From Ornithinimicrobium pratense (GTDB taxonomy: Bacteria > Actinomycetota > Actinomycetes > Actinomycetales > Dermatophilaceae): a DNA stretch of 64,000 nucleotides. Shown here piece after piece: positions 9,513 through 18,627 of this stretch (position 1 is its first letter; each line of letters opens with the position of its first letter). The stretch lies in NCBI RefSeq assembly GCF_008843165.1, contig NZ_CP044427.1, forward strand, positions 558,001-622,000. The letters are read 5' to 3'. A program made the position numbers and the translations under genes. The notes under the pieces are model-generated. The model was given only the letters and a program-made list of their open reading frames with translations. It was not told the DNA's origin and searched no databases.

Positions 9513-10535
9513 TCACCAATCGATCTCGACACAGGTCATGTTCAGGCCCGAGCCGATCCCCATCATCAGCACCCGGTCACCGTCGGTCAGGGAGTTGACC
9601 TCCTTGGCCAGGGTGATCGCGACCGCGGCCGGGCCCACGTTGCCGTAGGTCGGGAAGGTCAGCGGGATCCGGGACGGGTCCAGGCCGAGGGCCTCTGCGG
9701 TCCGGGAGGTGTGCACCTTGGAGACCTGGTGGACGATGTAGCGGTCCATGTCGGACCAGTCGAACTCCTTCGCGGCATCCGCCCACAGCTCCTTGGCCAG
9801 GCCCATGCCGGCCACCAGCAGCCCCTGGGCGTCGGTACGCATCTCGGTGAAGTCGCCCACGCACAGCTCGTGGTGCTGGGTCGCCGCCCGGGTGACCCCG
9901 CCGACGACGCGGTGACCGTCGGGGTGCTCGCTGGCCCGGCCGAGCAGCATGGCCGCAGCCCCGGAGCCCAGGGTCAGGGTGGCGAACTGGCTGGTGATGT
10001 CCTCCGCGGTCGCCTCCGGCGAGGACAGCCGGGCCAGGGTGCGCTCCTGCGGCGTGCGGGAGCCCTCGCCACAGACGATCAGGGCGTAGTCGATCTGGCC
10101 CGCGTCGATCATCGTCGCGGCCAGTTGCATGGCGTTGACGAAACCGAGGCAGGCGTTGGTGATGTCGAAGTTCAGGCAGCTGGTCGGCAGGTCGAGGTTC
10201 TTGTGCACCGAGACGGCGATGGACGGCTCGAGGTGCTCCCGGCTCACCGAGGTGTTGACCAGCAGGCCCACCTTGGCGGGGTCAACCTGCGCCTGCTCAA
10301 GGGCCGCGCGCGCGGCCTCGACCGCGCCGTCGACGAAGTTCTGGTCCTCCCGCCACCAACGGCGCTCCGTGATGCCGGCGAGCTTGGCGAGCATGCCGGG
10401 GCGCAGCGCGTTCCGGTCGTAGGACTCACCGATGATCTCGTCGAACTCGGCCGAGGTCTTGACCACGGGAGCGTCGACGGCGGTGACGGACAGCACCGCG
10501 GTGTCGTGATGCCGAAAGGTGGCGTTGCCGTTCAA
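9513..10535 (-). CDS. oleA: OleA: acyl-CoA head-to-head condensing thiolase
   Basis: Condenses two fatty acyl-CoAs non-decarboxylatively to a 2-alkyl-3-ketoacyl product, the first step of olefin hydrocarbon synthesis. It has a thiolase/KAS III fold with nucleophile Cys129 in ITNACLGF, His269 in YIVHQ and Asn299 in TYGNVG, plus Glu103 in REHLEPS. That Glu sits at the place of the OleA-specific active-site glutamate (Glu117 in the Xanthomonas enzyme), which separates OleA from FabH. The start is taken as TTG 10535 with GAGG upstream, giving 340 residues, the usual length; the frame is open further upstream without a good site. It heads the oleA-oleBC-oleD operon. Confidence 0.88.
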   Translation of the reverse strand: MNGNATFRHHDTAVLSVTAVDAPVVKTSAEFDEIIGESYDRNALRPGMLAKLAGITERRWWREDQNFVDGAVEAARAALEQAQVDPAKVGLLVNTSVSREHLEPSIAVSVHKNLDLPTSCLNFDITNACLGFVNAMQLAATMIDAGQIDYALIVCGEGSRTPQERTLARLSSPEATAEDITSQFATLTLGSGAAAMLLGRASEHPDGHRVVGGVTRAATQHHELCVGDFTEMRTDAQGLLVAGMGLAKELWADAAKEFDWSDMDRYIVHQVSKVHTSRTAEALGLDPSRIPLTFPTYGNVGPAAVAITLAKEVNSLTDGDRVLMMGIGSGLNMTCVEIDW

Positions 10536-10749
10536 GTGTGGGGACCTCGGGTGCTGGAGAGGGGCGGGGGAGAACGTCTCATTCGACCACATCCGCGGGC
10601 CGGGCAAGAACTGGAGCGGCACACGATCGGCCCGGCACACCCGATGAGGAACGGCCAGGGAGCAGGGGCCGTCCAGCCCGGTGTGCCACCATGAAGCCGC
10701 AACGGCGGCCCGGTCCGCGGGCCTTCTCGTGGGAAAAGGAGCAACTGAC

Positions 10750-11688
10750 ATGAGCACGACGCGCATGCGTCTGGGATCGCTCGTCACGGCGGGGGTGCTG
10801 ACCCTCGGCCTGGCCGCCTGTGGCGGAGACGACGAGCCGGACACCACCACCCCGGCCAGCACGGTTGAGGAGGCCGGCACCGACGCGCAGGCTGGCACCG
10901 AGGACGAGGCCACCGCCACCGCCGAAAACACGGGCGAGCAGACGAGCGAGGCCGAGACGACCGAGTCCGAGACCACCGAGGCCGAGACCACCGAGGCGGA
11001 GACTGACGCCGGTGGTGCCACGGAGGGCGAGACGGTCCCCGTGGACGAGTTCCTCGCCATGCTGCAGGCACCGGGTGAGGACATGCTCTCCAGCTACACC
11101 ATGTCCATGGACATGGAGGCGGAGGGTCAGCAGCTCACCATGGACGGCGCCGTCAACCTGTCCGAAGACGACACCCGGATGCGGATCACCATGGCGGTGC
11201 CCGAGATGGGCACCGTGGAGATGATCTACGCCGACGGCGACGCCTACATGACGGTCCCGGGTGTGACCCCGGAGGGTATGTACCTCCTGGCTCCCGCTGA
11301 CCTGCTCGGTGACACCGCCGAGCTGGACGAGATCGACATCACCGCTCAGTGGGACGCCTGGGAGCAGGGCGCCCAGGAGGTCGTCTTCCTGGGGGAGGAG
11401 GACGTCGACGGAGAGCAGATGCGCCGTTACCAGGTGACCGTGGACGCCCAGGCCGCCCTTGCCGCGTCCGGCGAGGACGCAGCTGCCACCAGCCTGGGGC
11501 TGGAGGACGAGATCGTCTACGACGTCTGGGTCGACGGCGATGACCTCATGCGCAAGATGGTCTTCGACACCGGCGGTGAAACCGCGGAGATGCGGATGGA
11601 CAACTGGGGTCAGGACCAGGACATCCAGGTCCCCGAGCCCGACCAGGTGATGGACATGGACGACCTGGGGACGGAGTCCGGGGGCTGA
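10750..11688 (+). CDS. Lipoprotein with LppX/LprAFG-like fold
   Basis: Exported lipoprotein of 312 residues. The signal peptide ends in the lipobox LAAC at about residues 20-23. Next comes a Thr/Glu/Ala-rich acidic linker with short TTEAE-type repeats (about 30-95). The C-terminal half (about 100-312) resembles the actinobacterial LppX/LprAFG or DUF6612 fold, which can bind lipids. AAAGGAG precedes ATG 10750. The protein is strikingly acidic. It is convergent with msrA, leaving only 12 bp between the stops. The lipoprotein call is firm and the fold assignment moderate. Confidence 0.75.
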   Translation: MSTTRMRLGSLVTAGVLTLGLAACGGDDEPDTTTPASTVEEAGTDAQAGTEDEATATAENTGEQTSEAETTESETTEAETTEAETDAGGATEGETVPVDEFLAMLQAPGEDMLSSYTMSMDMEAEGQQLTMDGAVNLSEDDTRMRITMAVPEMGTVEMIYADGDAYMTVPGVTPEGMYLLAPADLLGDTAELDEIDITAQWDAWEQGAQEVVFLGEEDVDGEQMRRYQVTVDAQAALAASGEDAAATSLGLEDEIVYDVWVDGDDLMRKMVFDTGGETAEMRMDNWGQDQDIQVPEPDQVMDMDDLGTESGG

Positions 11689-11700
11689 CCCTGAGGAGCC

Positions 11701-12381
11701 CTAGCGCGGCGGGAGCACCTCGGTCTGGGCCGGGGTGCTTTCGCCGCTCGTGAGCAGGCCCACGGGGCAGCTGTAGCCGTTGGGGCCGTGGTTGCAGTAC
11801 CCACCGGGGTTCTTCTGCAAGTACTGCTGGTGGTAGTCCTCCGCGTAGAAGAACTCACCGGCCTCCGCCGCCGGGCGCAGCTCGGTGACCACGGGAGCGT
11901 GACCGGCGGCGGTGAGGACCTGCTCGAAGGCGTCCCGGGTGGCGCGGGCGGCCTGCTCCTGCTCGGAGGTGGTCCAGAAGATCGCCGAACGGTACTGGCT
12001 GCCGACGTCGTTGCCCTGGCGGTTCAGCGTGGTGGGGTCGTGGTTCTCCCAGAACGCCTTGAGCAGCTGCTCCGGGTTGGTCTGCACCGGGTCGTAGGCG
12101 ACCAGCACGGCCTCGGCGTGCCCGGTGGCGCCGGTGCAGACCTGCTCGTAGGTCGGGGACGGCAACGAGCCGCCCTGGTAGCCGACGGCTGTGGTGACCA
12201 CGCCGGGGAGCTTCCAGAAGATCCGCTCGGCCCCCCAGAAGCAGCCCATGGCGACGGAGAGCACCTCGGTGCCCTCGGGCCACGGGCCCCGCATCGGGGT
12301 GCCCAAGACTAGGTGCCGCCCGGGGTCCGGGACGCCAGGAAGGGGCTCGGGGTGGCCGGGGGGCGTGGTGAAACTGTCCAT
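11701..12381 (-). CDS. msrA: Peptide methionine (S)-S-oxide reductase MsrA
   Basis: Repairs methionine-S-sulfoxide in proteins using thioredoxin. The catalytic Cys47 is in the invariant AMGCFWGAE motif, and the C-terminal [15 protein letters not shown] segment supplies the resolving cysteines. The 226-residue length is that of the longer E. coli-like type with a N-terminal extension. It diverges from the GlmL-like gene across a 187-bp spacer that contains an inverted and a direct repeat. Confidence 0.95.
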   Translation of the reverse strand: MDSFTTPPGHPEPLPGVPDPGRHLVLGTPMRGPWPEGTEVLSVAMGCFWGAERIFWKLPGVVTTAVGYQGGSLPSPTYEQVCTGATGHAEAVLVAYDPVQTNPEQLLKAFWENHDPTTLNRQGNDVGSQYRSAIFWTTSEQEQAARATRDAFEQVLTAAGHAPVVTELRPAAEAGEFFYAEDYHQQYLQKNPGGYCNHGPNGYSCPVGLLTSGESTPAQTEVLPPR

Positions 12382-12451
12382 CGCACCATTCTCCCACGCG
12401 CTGCTGGGAGTGTTCTGCCGCGCGACAAGATGCTCGTCGGGAGGACCACGT

Positions 12452-12534
12452 GGTCACCGGCGAGGGCCACGCACGGCCCGCGCGGCTGACGCCGGTGACC
12501 TCGGATCGACCCGCTGACGGATCGACCCGCTGAT
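12452..12534. repeat. Inverted and tandem repeats in the msrA - glmL-like spacer
   Basis: GGTCACCGGCG (12452-12462) and CGCCGGTGACC (12490-12500) form a perfect 11-bp inverted repeat with a 27-nt spacer. Immediately after, a 16-bp unit GGATCGACCCGCTGA(C/T) is repeated in tandem at 12503-12518 and 12519-12534. They lie between divergent genes and could be operators or a hairpin in the leader of the rightward gene. Confidence 0.5.
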
Positions 12535-12568
12535 GCTGCTGCCCCCACGGTGTGGCACCTTGCCTGCC

Positions 12569-14008
12569 ATGTCCGCCATGCCTGCCCCGCCTGTCGCGCC
12601 TGCCAGGTCCGGCACCACGCTCCTGGTCGACGTCGGGTCCACCTTCACCAAGGCCGCGCTGATCGATGATGAAGGATCGCTGCTGGCCAGGGCTGCCGTG
12701 CCGACCACCGTCGGGCCGGGCAGGGACGTGCTGGACGGCCTCGTGCAGGTGGCGGATGAGCTCGGATCCGGCACGAGGGCGCAGGTGCCGGACCCCCTTG
12801 GGGGCGACCGCGACCGGGTGCTGGTCTGCTCCAGCGCCGGCGGCGGGCTGCGGCTGGCCGTTGTCGGCTACGAGCGACAGGTCACCGCGGAAGCCGGGCA
12901 CCGTGTGGGGCTCTCGGCCGGGGCCAAGGTCGTGCACGTGGCGTCCGGCCCGCTGAGTGTCGCCGACGTGGCGTCGCTGCGCGCCGCCCGCCCCGACGTC
13001 GTGCTGCTCGTCGGTGGCACCGACGGGGGCAACGCCGAGGTCTTCCTGCACAATGCCCGCCGGCTGGCCCGCTCCCGGGTCGGGGCCCCGGTCGTCGTCG
13101 CGGGCAACGCCCAGGCGCAGGAGGAGGCGGCCGCCGACCTCGAGTCGACGGGGCGACGGTTCATCCTCGCGCCCAACGTCCTGCCCCGGATCGGGGTGGT
13201 TGAGCCACTGGGTGCGCGGGCTGCCATCCGGCAGGTCTTCCTGCAGCACGTGATCGGCGGCAAGGGGCTGTCCCGTGGGCCCCGGTTCGCCCGTCTCGTC
13301 CGGGCCGCCACGCCCGACGCGGTGCTCGGCGGCGTCGAGGTCCTGGCCGCGGCGGCCGGTCAGGACGTCATGGTGATCGATGTCGGCGGGGCGACCACCG
13401 ACGTCTACTCCGTGCTCGAGCCGCAGGGCGAGGACGCCGGGCTGCGCAAGCAGGTGGTTGCCCCCCTGTGGCACGCCCGGACCGTGGAAGGCGATCTGGG
13501 TATGCGGTGGGGCGCCCTCGGTGTGATCGAGGCGGCCCGCGCCGAGGGTCTGCTCGGCGAGGACGCACCGGCGCGGGAGCTCGCGTCCTGGGCGGAGCAC
13601 GTGCTGGCGGAACCATCCGTCGTGCCCGCCGACGAGGCTGGGCGGGAGCTCGACCTGCGGCTGGCCACGCTGGCCGCCATCATCGCCGCCCGTCGCCACG
13701 GCCGGCCCGCCGGGCCGGGGGAGCCGACCCGTCCCCTGGCCGACGTCGGCCTGCTGCTCGGCTCCGGCGGGGTCCTGCGGCACGCGTCGGCGCCAGGCGC
13801 GCGCCAGGTGCTGGATCGGGTGCTTGCCGACCACGTGGGTGGGTGGCGCGCTCCGGCGCAGGCCAGGGCCGGTGTGGACACCGCATACCTCCTGCTGGCG
13901 GCGGGCCTGCTTGCGCCACTGCGGCCCGACCTCGCCGGGGCCGTCGTGGAGCCGCTCGTGGCCCCCGGGACAGCCGGATATTCGACGGGTGGCGGGGTCC
14001 CGGGCTAG
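12569..14008 (+). CDS. Glutamate mutase L (GlmL/MutL)-like ASKHA ATPase
   Basis: Protein of the GlmL family, ASKHA-fold ATPases encoded between the subunits of B12-dependent glutamate mutase in clostridia and thought to act as a chaperone or reactivase. The N-terminal phosphate-1 motif DVGSTFTKAALID and the later DVGGATTDVYS phosphate-2 motif are clear; LLVGGTDGGN is also typical. No glutamate mutase S or E gene is in the window, so this is an orphan whose partner is unknown. The start is uncertain: ATG 12569, ATG 12578 or a start at 12533, none with a good ribosome site. Confidence 0.78.
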   Translation: MSAMPAPPVAPARSGTTLLVDVGSTFTKAALIDDEGSLLARAAVPTTVGPGRDVLDGLVQVADELGSGTRAQVPDPLGGDRDRVLVCSSAGGGLRLAVVGYERQVTAEAGHRVGLSAGAKVVHVASGPLSVADVASLRAARPDVVLLVGGTDGGNAEVFLHNARRLARSRVGAPVVVAGNAQAQEEAAADLESTGRRFILAPNVLPRIGVVEPLGARAAIRQVFLQHVIGGKGLSRGPRFARLVRAATPDAVLGGVEVLAAAAGQDVMVIDVGGATTDVYSVLEPQGEDAGLRKQVVAPLWHARTVEGDLGMRWGALGVIEAARAEGLLGEDAPARELASWAEHVLAEPSVVPADEAGRELDLRLATLAAIIAARRHGRPAGPGEPTRPLADVGLLLGSGGVLRHASAPGARQVLDRVLADHVGGWRAPAQARAGVDTAYLLLAAGLLAPLRPDLAGAVVEPLVAPGTAGYSTGGGVPG

Positions 14009-14163
14009 GATCGGGGTATCAGCACGGTCCGGGCCAGCGTGGTCCGGACCTTGTCTTATCGGAGCCGCAGGGTGACCCGGCACGTCCGTGCGAGGGCCCG
14101 GCGGGTCCCTCGCGCGCCGGGGCGTCCTGCCCCGTCGCGCCCGCTTGACGAGGAGAGACCGAC

Positions 14164-14658
14164 GTGACCGAGACCGCGAACACCGCCAGCTACCTGACCC
14201 AGGAGGCCTATGACCGCCTCCAGGCCGAGCTGTCCGCTCTTAAGGGCGAGGGTCGCACGGAGATCAGCCGGCGCATCGAAGCCGCCCGTGAGGAGGGTGA
14301 CCTCAAGGAGAACGGCGGCTACCACGCCGCCAAGGAGGAGCAGGGCAAGATGGAGGCCCGCATCCGCCAGCTCGAGCACCTGCTGCAGCACGCCGTGGTC
14401 GGCACCGCCCCCGCCGACGACGGGATCGTCGAGCCCGGCATGGTGGTGACCGTCGAGATGTTCGGCGAGACCGAGACCTTCCTGCTCGGCTCGCGCGAGA
14501 TCATCGACGAGGACACCCAGCTCCACGTCTACAGCGAGAAGTCGCCCCTGGGTGCTGCCCTCCTCGGAGCCAAGCGCGGCGACCAGGTGTCCTACGCCGC
14601 GCCCAACGGCAAGCAGATCGAGGTCAAGGTCGTCAAGGCCAAGCCCTACCGCGCCTGA
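14164..14658 (+). CDS. greA: Transcription elongation factor GreA
   Basis: Rescues backtracked RNA polymerase by stimulating transcript cleavage. The 164-residue protein has the N-terminal coiled-coil with the acidic tip in EEGDLKENGGYHAAKEEQG and the C-terminal FKBP-like domain ending in KVVKAKP. GTG 14164 follows a GAGGAGAG site. It faces the DUF4307 gene and mca, the same neighbourhood as mycobacterial greA (Rv1080c). Confidence 0.96.
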   Translation: MTETANTASYLTQEAYDRLQAELSALKGEGRTEISRRIEAAREEGDLKENGGYHAAKEEQGKMEARIRQLEHLLQHAVVGTAPADDGIVEPGMVVTVEMFGETETFLLGSREIIDEDTQLHVYSEKSPLGAALLGAKRGDQVSYAAPNGKQIEVKVVKAKPYRA

Positions 14659-14696
14659 GCCCTATATGACCCGGCTAGGACCCGGCGAGGCCGCCC

Positions 14697-15170
14697 CTAG
14701 CGACGCGGCGGCTCGTCGGAGTACCAGCAGGCGTCGACGTAGCCGGTCCGCGGCGGGGACGCCGAGCGCACGCTGAGCACGTGCCGGCTGGGTGAGCTCT
14801 GCGCGGGCCCGATCTCGACGTCTGCCCGCCCGACGACGGCGTTGCGCTCGTCGCGGGCCTCGATCCGGCAGGTCACCGCCCGCTCGGGATCCCGCTGCAG
14901 GTCCAGCCGCACGTCGACCTGGTCCTCGGCCACGAGGTCATGCCCGGTGTAGGTCCAGTGCACCCGCCCCACCGTCGCGGACAGGCCCCAGATGACGGCC
15001 ATCACCACCATGATCGCCACCGCAGTGCCGCCGAAGATCCACCAGCGACGGGCGTTCGGCTGCCGCGCAGGGCGGGCGGCCTCGACCGCCTCCTCCTCGG
15101 CGTCCCAGTCCACGACCGGGTCGGCCTCGTCGCTGCGCTGATGGTGCTCGGTGGGGGGTGGGGTGGTCAC
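14697..15170 (-). CDS. DUF4307 membrane protein
   Basis: Single-pass membrane protein of 157 residues of unknown function. An acidic cytoplasmic N-terminus of about 45 residues is followed by one hydrophobic helix (WWIFGGTAVAIMVVMAVIW) and an extracytoplasmic domain rich in Arg, Asp and Val with one conserved-looking Cys near each end. It lies between greA and divergent mca, exactly where mycobacteria place Rv1081c. GTG 15170 is chosen because it fits the known family start and clears the mca start region. Confidence 0.85.
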   Translation of the reverse strand: MTTPPPTEHHQRSDEADPVVDWDAEEEAVEAARPARQPNARRWWIFGGTAVAIMVVMAVIWGLSATVGRVHWTYTGHDLVAEDQVDVRLDLQRDPERAVTCRIEARDERNAVVGRADVEIGPAQSSPSRHVLSVRSASPPRTGYVDACWYSDEPPRR

Positions 15171-15252
15171 GTGAGGGGCTCCGGCAGTGAGAAGATGGGC
15201 GGGTGCCTGCGGCAGGCCGCGGCACATCCACCATTGTCCACGAAGGAGCCCC

Positions 15253-16323
15253 GTGACCACCACGAGCCCGGGAGCCGGCCTGCGTCTGATGGCCGTGCAC
15301 GCCCATCCCGACGACGAGTCCAGCAAGGGTGCGGCCACCACGGCCCGCTACGTCGCCGAAGGTGTGCAGGTCCGCGTGGTGTCATGCACCGGGGGAGAGC
15401 GTGGGGACATCCTCAACGACAAGCTCAAGGGTGACCCGCAGATCCAGCGGGACATCAGCCACGTCCGCCGGGAGGAGATGGCGGCGGCCGCCGAGATCCT
15501 CGGGGTGAGCCACACCTGGCTGGGCTTCGTCGACTCGGGCCTGCCCGAGGGTGACCCGCTGCCCCCGCTGCCGGAGGGTTGCTTCGCGCTGGAGCCGCTG
15601 GGGGTCACCACCGAGGCCCTGGTCCGGGTGATCCGCGAGTTCCGCCCGCACGTGCTGACCACCTACGACGAGAACGGCGGCTACCCGCACCCCGACCACG
15701 TCATGACCCACACGGTGACGATGGCGGCGTTTGAGGCGGCCGGTGACCCGACGGCATACCCCCACGCCGGTGAGCCGTGGCAGCCGCTGAAGGTCTACTA
15801 CAACAGTTGGTCGCCCGAGCGCATGGAGCGCATCGACGAGGCGATGGTGCAGGCGGGGCACGAGGCGCCCTTCGCCGACTGGCGCGCCAACCTGGCCCGT
15901 CGCCCCCGCCGCGTGGTGAGCACCCGGGTGCCCTGCGGTGAGCACTTCCCGGTCCGGGACGACGCCCTGCGGGCGCATGCCACCCAGGTAGACCCGGACG
16001 GCTTCTGGTTCCGCGTGCCGATGGAGATCCAGCAGCGGGTCTGGCCCACCGAGGACTTCGAGTTGGCCCGCTCCCTAGTCGAGGCGCACCTGCCCGAGGA
16101 GGACCTGTTCGCCGGGCTGCGCGAGCTCGCCGACGCGGGCGAGCTGGACGAGGTATGCCGTCGCCGCCACGAGCGCGACGAGCACGGTGCCCTCGTGGTG
16201 CAGCATCGCGGCGCACCGCCCCTGCCCCCGGAGGGCAAGGACGAGTCGCGCTCCACCGAGCCGGTCGACGGTGACGGCGACGGCACGGACGAGATGCGCG
16301 AGAAGGAAGGCCACTCCGAATGA
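15253..16323 (+). CDS. mca: Mycothiol S-conjugate amidase
   Basis: Zinc amidase that cleaves mycothiol S-conjugates of toxins to a mercapturic acid and GlcN-Ins, a detoxification step specific to actinobacteria. The zinc ligands are visible: His18 and Asp21 in HAHPDDE and His149 in [21 protein letters not shown] is typical of Mca rather than the related MshB deacetylase. GTG 15253 has GAAGGAG upstream, giving 356 residues. The stop overlaps the next gene as ATGA. Confidence 0.93.
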   Translation: MTTTSPGAGLRLMAVHAHPDDESSKGAATTARYVAEGVQVRVVSCTGGERGDILNDKLKGDPQIQRDISHVRREEMAAAAEILGVSHTWLGFVDSGLPEGDPLPPLPEGCFALEPLGVTTEALVRVIREFRPHVLTTYDENGGYPHPDHVMTHTVTMAAFEAAGDPTAYPHAGEPWQPLKVYYNSWSPERMERIDEAMVQAGHEAPFADWRANLARRPRRVVSTRVPCGEHFPVRDDALRAHATQVDPDGFWFRVPMEIQQRVWPTEDFELARSLVEAHLPEEDLFAGLRELADAGELDEVCRRRHERDEHGALVVQHRGAPPLPPEGKDESRSTEPVDGDGDGTDEMREKEGHSE

Positions 16324-16640
16324 TCGTCGACCTGACCCTCACCGCCGCGTCCGGGGCCGATGAAGAGTCGACCACGACTGTGCCGACGCCGCAGAACCCG
16401 GCACCGGGGATGTCCGACGAATCCACCGCGGTCACCGCGGGCTTGGGCGGCTTTCTCGTCGTCTTCGCGATGGGACTGGCCGTGTGGGTGCTCGGCCGCG
16501 ACTTGACCCGGCGGCTGCGGCGGATGAACCGCGCGGAGCAGCAGCGGGCCGACGGGCAGCAGGACTCGGCGAAGGACACAGCCGCCGCGGCAAGCCAGCG
16601 TCGCCCGTCAGAGCCGGTGGACAGGGACCCGCTCGCCTAG
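16320..16640 (+). CDS. Small single-pass membrane protein downstream of mca
   Basis: Protein of 106 residues with one hydrophobic helix (about residues 42-60, [15 protein letters not shown]) followed by a basic stretch [11 protein letters not shown] and a polar tail, so probably N-out/C-in. It starts with an ATGA overlap on the mca stop, so it is translated with it; mycobacteria carry a comparable small protein (Rv1083) at this place. Function unknown. Confidence 0.75.
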   Translation: MIVDLTLTAASGADEESTTTVPTPQNPAPGMSDESTAVTAGLGGFLVVFAMGLAVWVLGRDLTRRLRRMNRAEQQRADGQQDSAKDTAAAASQRRPSEPVDRDPLA

Positions 16641-16674
16641 GCCCGAGGCAGCCTCGCCCCGAGGGAGGGTTCGC

Positions 16675-17399
16675 CTAGTTTTCTAGGACCATGAGTAGGG
16701 CCGCCGTCCAGTGCGCCCCGAAGGCAGCCACCGTGAAGGCGTGGAAGATCTCGTGGAAGCCGAACCAGCGCGGGGAGGGGTTGGGCCGCTTGAGGCCGTA
16801 AACCACCGCGCCCAGGGTGTAGAGCAGCCCGCCGGCGGCCAGCAGCAGCACCACAGCCGGCCCCCCGTGCGCCAGAAATCGGGCAGGTAGAAGACCGCGA
16901 CCCACCCCAGGGCGATGTAGACGACCGTGTAGAGCCACCGTGGCGCAGTGACCCAGAACACCCGGAAGGCCACCCCCGCCAGCGCCCCTGACCAGATCAC
17001 CCACAGCAGCATGGTCCGCTGTCCACCCTCCAGCAGCAGCACCGCGAACGGGGTGTGGGTGCCGGCGATGATCAGGAAGATGTTGGCGTGGTCCCACCGC
17101 TTGAGTGCGGCGGACGTGCCCGGGCTCCAGTTGCCCCGGTGGTACACGGCCGAGGTGGCGAAGAGCAGGACACCGGTCAGGGCGAAGACCGTGGTCGAGA
17201 CGCGGGCCGGGGTGCTGCCGGCGAGCGCGACCAGGACGATGCCCGCGGCCAGCGACAGCGGGACCATGCCGAGGTGCAGCCAGCCGCGCAGGTGCGGCTT
17301 GGCCTGCTCGACCAGTGCCCCCAGCGACTCCTGCGCTCCGCTGACGACGTCCCCCACGGAAGAGGCGGAGGAATGGTGGGGGTGCCGGTGGTGCGTCAT
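16675..17399 (-). pseudogene. Hemolysin III family (PAQR/TrhA) membrane protein, frameshifted at a 6-C run
   Basis: Seven-helix PAQR-type membrane protein (hemolysin III/YqfA/TrhA), linked to membrane homeostasis. The frame from ATG 17399 is good through FYLPDFWRTGG. It then breaks at a run of six C on the top strand (16861-16866), and the rest of the protein continues in another frame to 16675. One extra C gives an intact 241-residue protein with all the family's metal ligands: SAVYH, DH..AGTHTP and HEIFHAF. This is more likely a missed base than a dead gene. Confidence 0.85.
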
Positions 17400-17411
17400 A
17401 CCCGTCAGCCT

Positions 17412-17446
17412 AACTTACGGGACCGTAGGTTACGAGCCCGTAAGTT
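17412..17446. promoter_or_regulatory. Palindromic operator between the hemolysin III and cis-prenyltransferase genes
   Basis: AACTTACGGG (17412-17421) and CCCGTAAGTT (17437-17446) are perfect inverted repeats with a 15-nt spacer; inside, TACGGGACCGTA (17416-17427) is a second dyad. The half-site TTACGGG is of the kind bound by TetR-family lipid regulators. It sits 12 bp before the hemolysin III start, so binding there would block that gene and perhaps the divergent one. Confidence 0.6.
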
Positions 17447-17518
17447 TTCGCAACCGCGGCCCGAACACCCGCGGGGAGGTCACCTGTCCGGGTGGGCAGG
17501 ACGCAGTAGGTTTGCCGT

Positions 17519-18282
17519 ATGCAGTCGCCGCGGGACCTGGTCTACAAGGCCTATACCTCCTCGCTCCGCCGCAACCTCCCCCCGAGGCGTTGCCGCGGCA
17601 CGTCGGCGTCATGCTGGACGGCAATAGGCGGTGGGCCCGGCAGCGCGGGGCGGAGTCGGCCGAGGGGCACCGGGCGGGGGCGGAGAACATTGCGCCCTTC
17701 CTGGGGTGGTGCGAGGAGTCCGGGATCGAGGTCGTCACCCTGTGGCTGCTGTCCACCGACAACCTCAACCGCCCCACGGCCGAGCTGGAGCCGCTGCTGA
17801 GGATCATCGAGCAGGTGGTCACCGACCTCGCGGCCGCCCGTCGCTGGCAGGTGCGGGTCGTTGGGGCCCTCGACCTGCTGCCCGAGGTCACCGCACAGTG
17901 TCTCTCCGACGCGGCCGCCACGACCGACGGTGTGGACGGGCTGGTGGTCAACGTGGCCATCGGGTACGGCGGGCGACGGGAGATCGCCGACGCGGTCCGC
18001 TCCCTGCTGCGCTCCGCCCGCGAGCGGGGCCAGACGCTGGAGGAGCTGGCTGCGACGGTCACCGTGGAGGACATCGCCGACCACCTCTACACCCGCGGTC
18101 AGCCCGACCCCGACCTGGTGATCCGCACCTCCGGGGAGCAACGGCTCGGCGGTTTCCTGCTCTGGCAGAGCGCGCACAGCGAGTTCTACTTCTGCGAGGC
18201 ATACTGGCCCGACTTCCGCCAGGTCGACTTCCTCCGAGCGCTGCGGGCGTATGCCGAGCGCGAGCGCCGGTTCGGCACCTGA
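17519..18282 (+). pseudogene. cis-Prenyltransferase (short-chain Z-isoprenyl diphosphate synthase), frameshifted at a 6-C run
   Basis: UppS-family enzyme that condenses isopentenyl diphosphate with Z double bonds. Frame 1 from ATG 17519 gives MQSPRDLVYKAYTSSLRRNLPP; after a six-C run (17578-17583) the protein continues one base out as EALPRHVGVMLDGNRRWAR to 18282. One added C restores 254 residues with the catalytic Asp in LDGNRRWA and the C-terminal RTSGEQRLGGFLLWQ motif. Its place beside hemolysin III and mca matches mycobacterial Rv1086 (Z-farnesyl diphosphate synthase) rather than the housekeeping uppS. A sequencing slip is the likely cause of the break. Confidence 0.85.
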
Positions 18283-18627
18283 CCCAAGGTCATGACGCGG
18301 TCCCGACGGTCGGCTGTGCACCGGGTCCGCCAGGCTCCCTGACCGGCATCCCTCCAGCTCGCCCCCGCCTCCGCTGCCCGCCACCTTCGAATTCACCAAG
18401 CGTCCACGCCCTCGTCGCCGTGTCGCGGTGGCATCGGGGGGCGTGGGGCCTACCGTCGGAGGTGACGCGGGACAGCCCCGTCCCGCCTCTCGGGAGGCCC
18501 ACCACATGGAGCTCAGGCTCGCAGGCGGAGGGCCGGCACCGGCCCGTCGCCGTCGTGGCGGGACGCGGTCCCGGTCCATCCACCGCCACGACGCGGAGCA
18601 GCCGCGCGTGTCAGCCAGGGAGTGAGC
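18283..18627. other. 345-bp gene-free leader of phoH with hairpins
   Basis: No gene is seen. The region holds several potential hairpins: GCGGGAC/GTCCCGC with loop AGCCCC (18467-18486), immediately followed by CCTC-TCGG-GAGG (18486-18497). It leads directly into phoH, so it may be a structured 5' untranslated region. I could not match it to a known riboswitch. Confidence 0.4.

Noticed and set aside
11855..14083. 742-residue bottom-strand frame opposite msrA and the GlmL-like gene
   Set aside because: It is a high-GC antisense shadow; both real genes carry clear family motifs in other frames.
16675..17399. Genuine phase-variable or dead hemolysin III gene
   Set aside because: Five other genes show the same single missing base in C/G runs, so a systematic sequencing effect explains it better.
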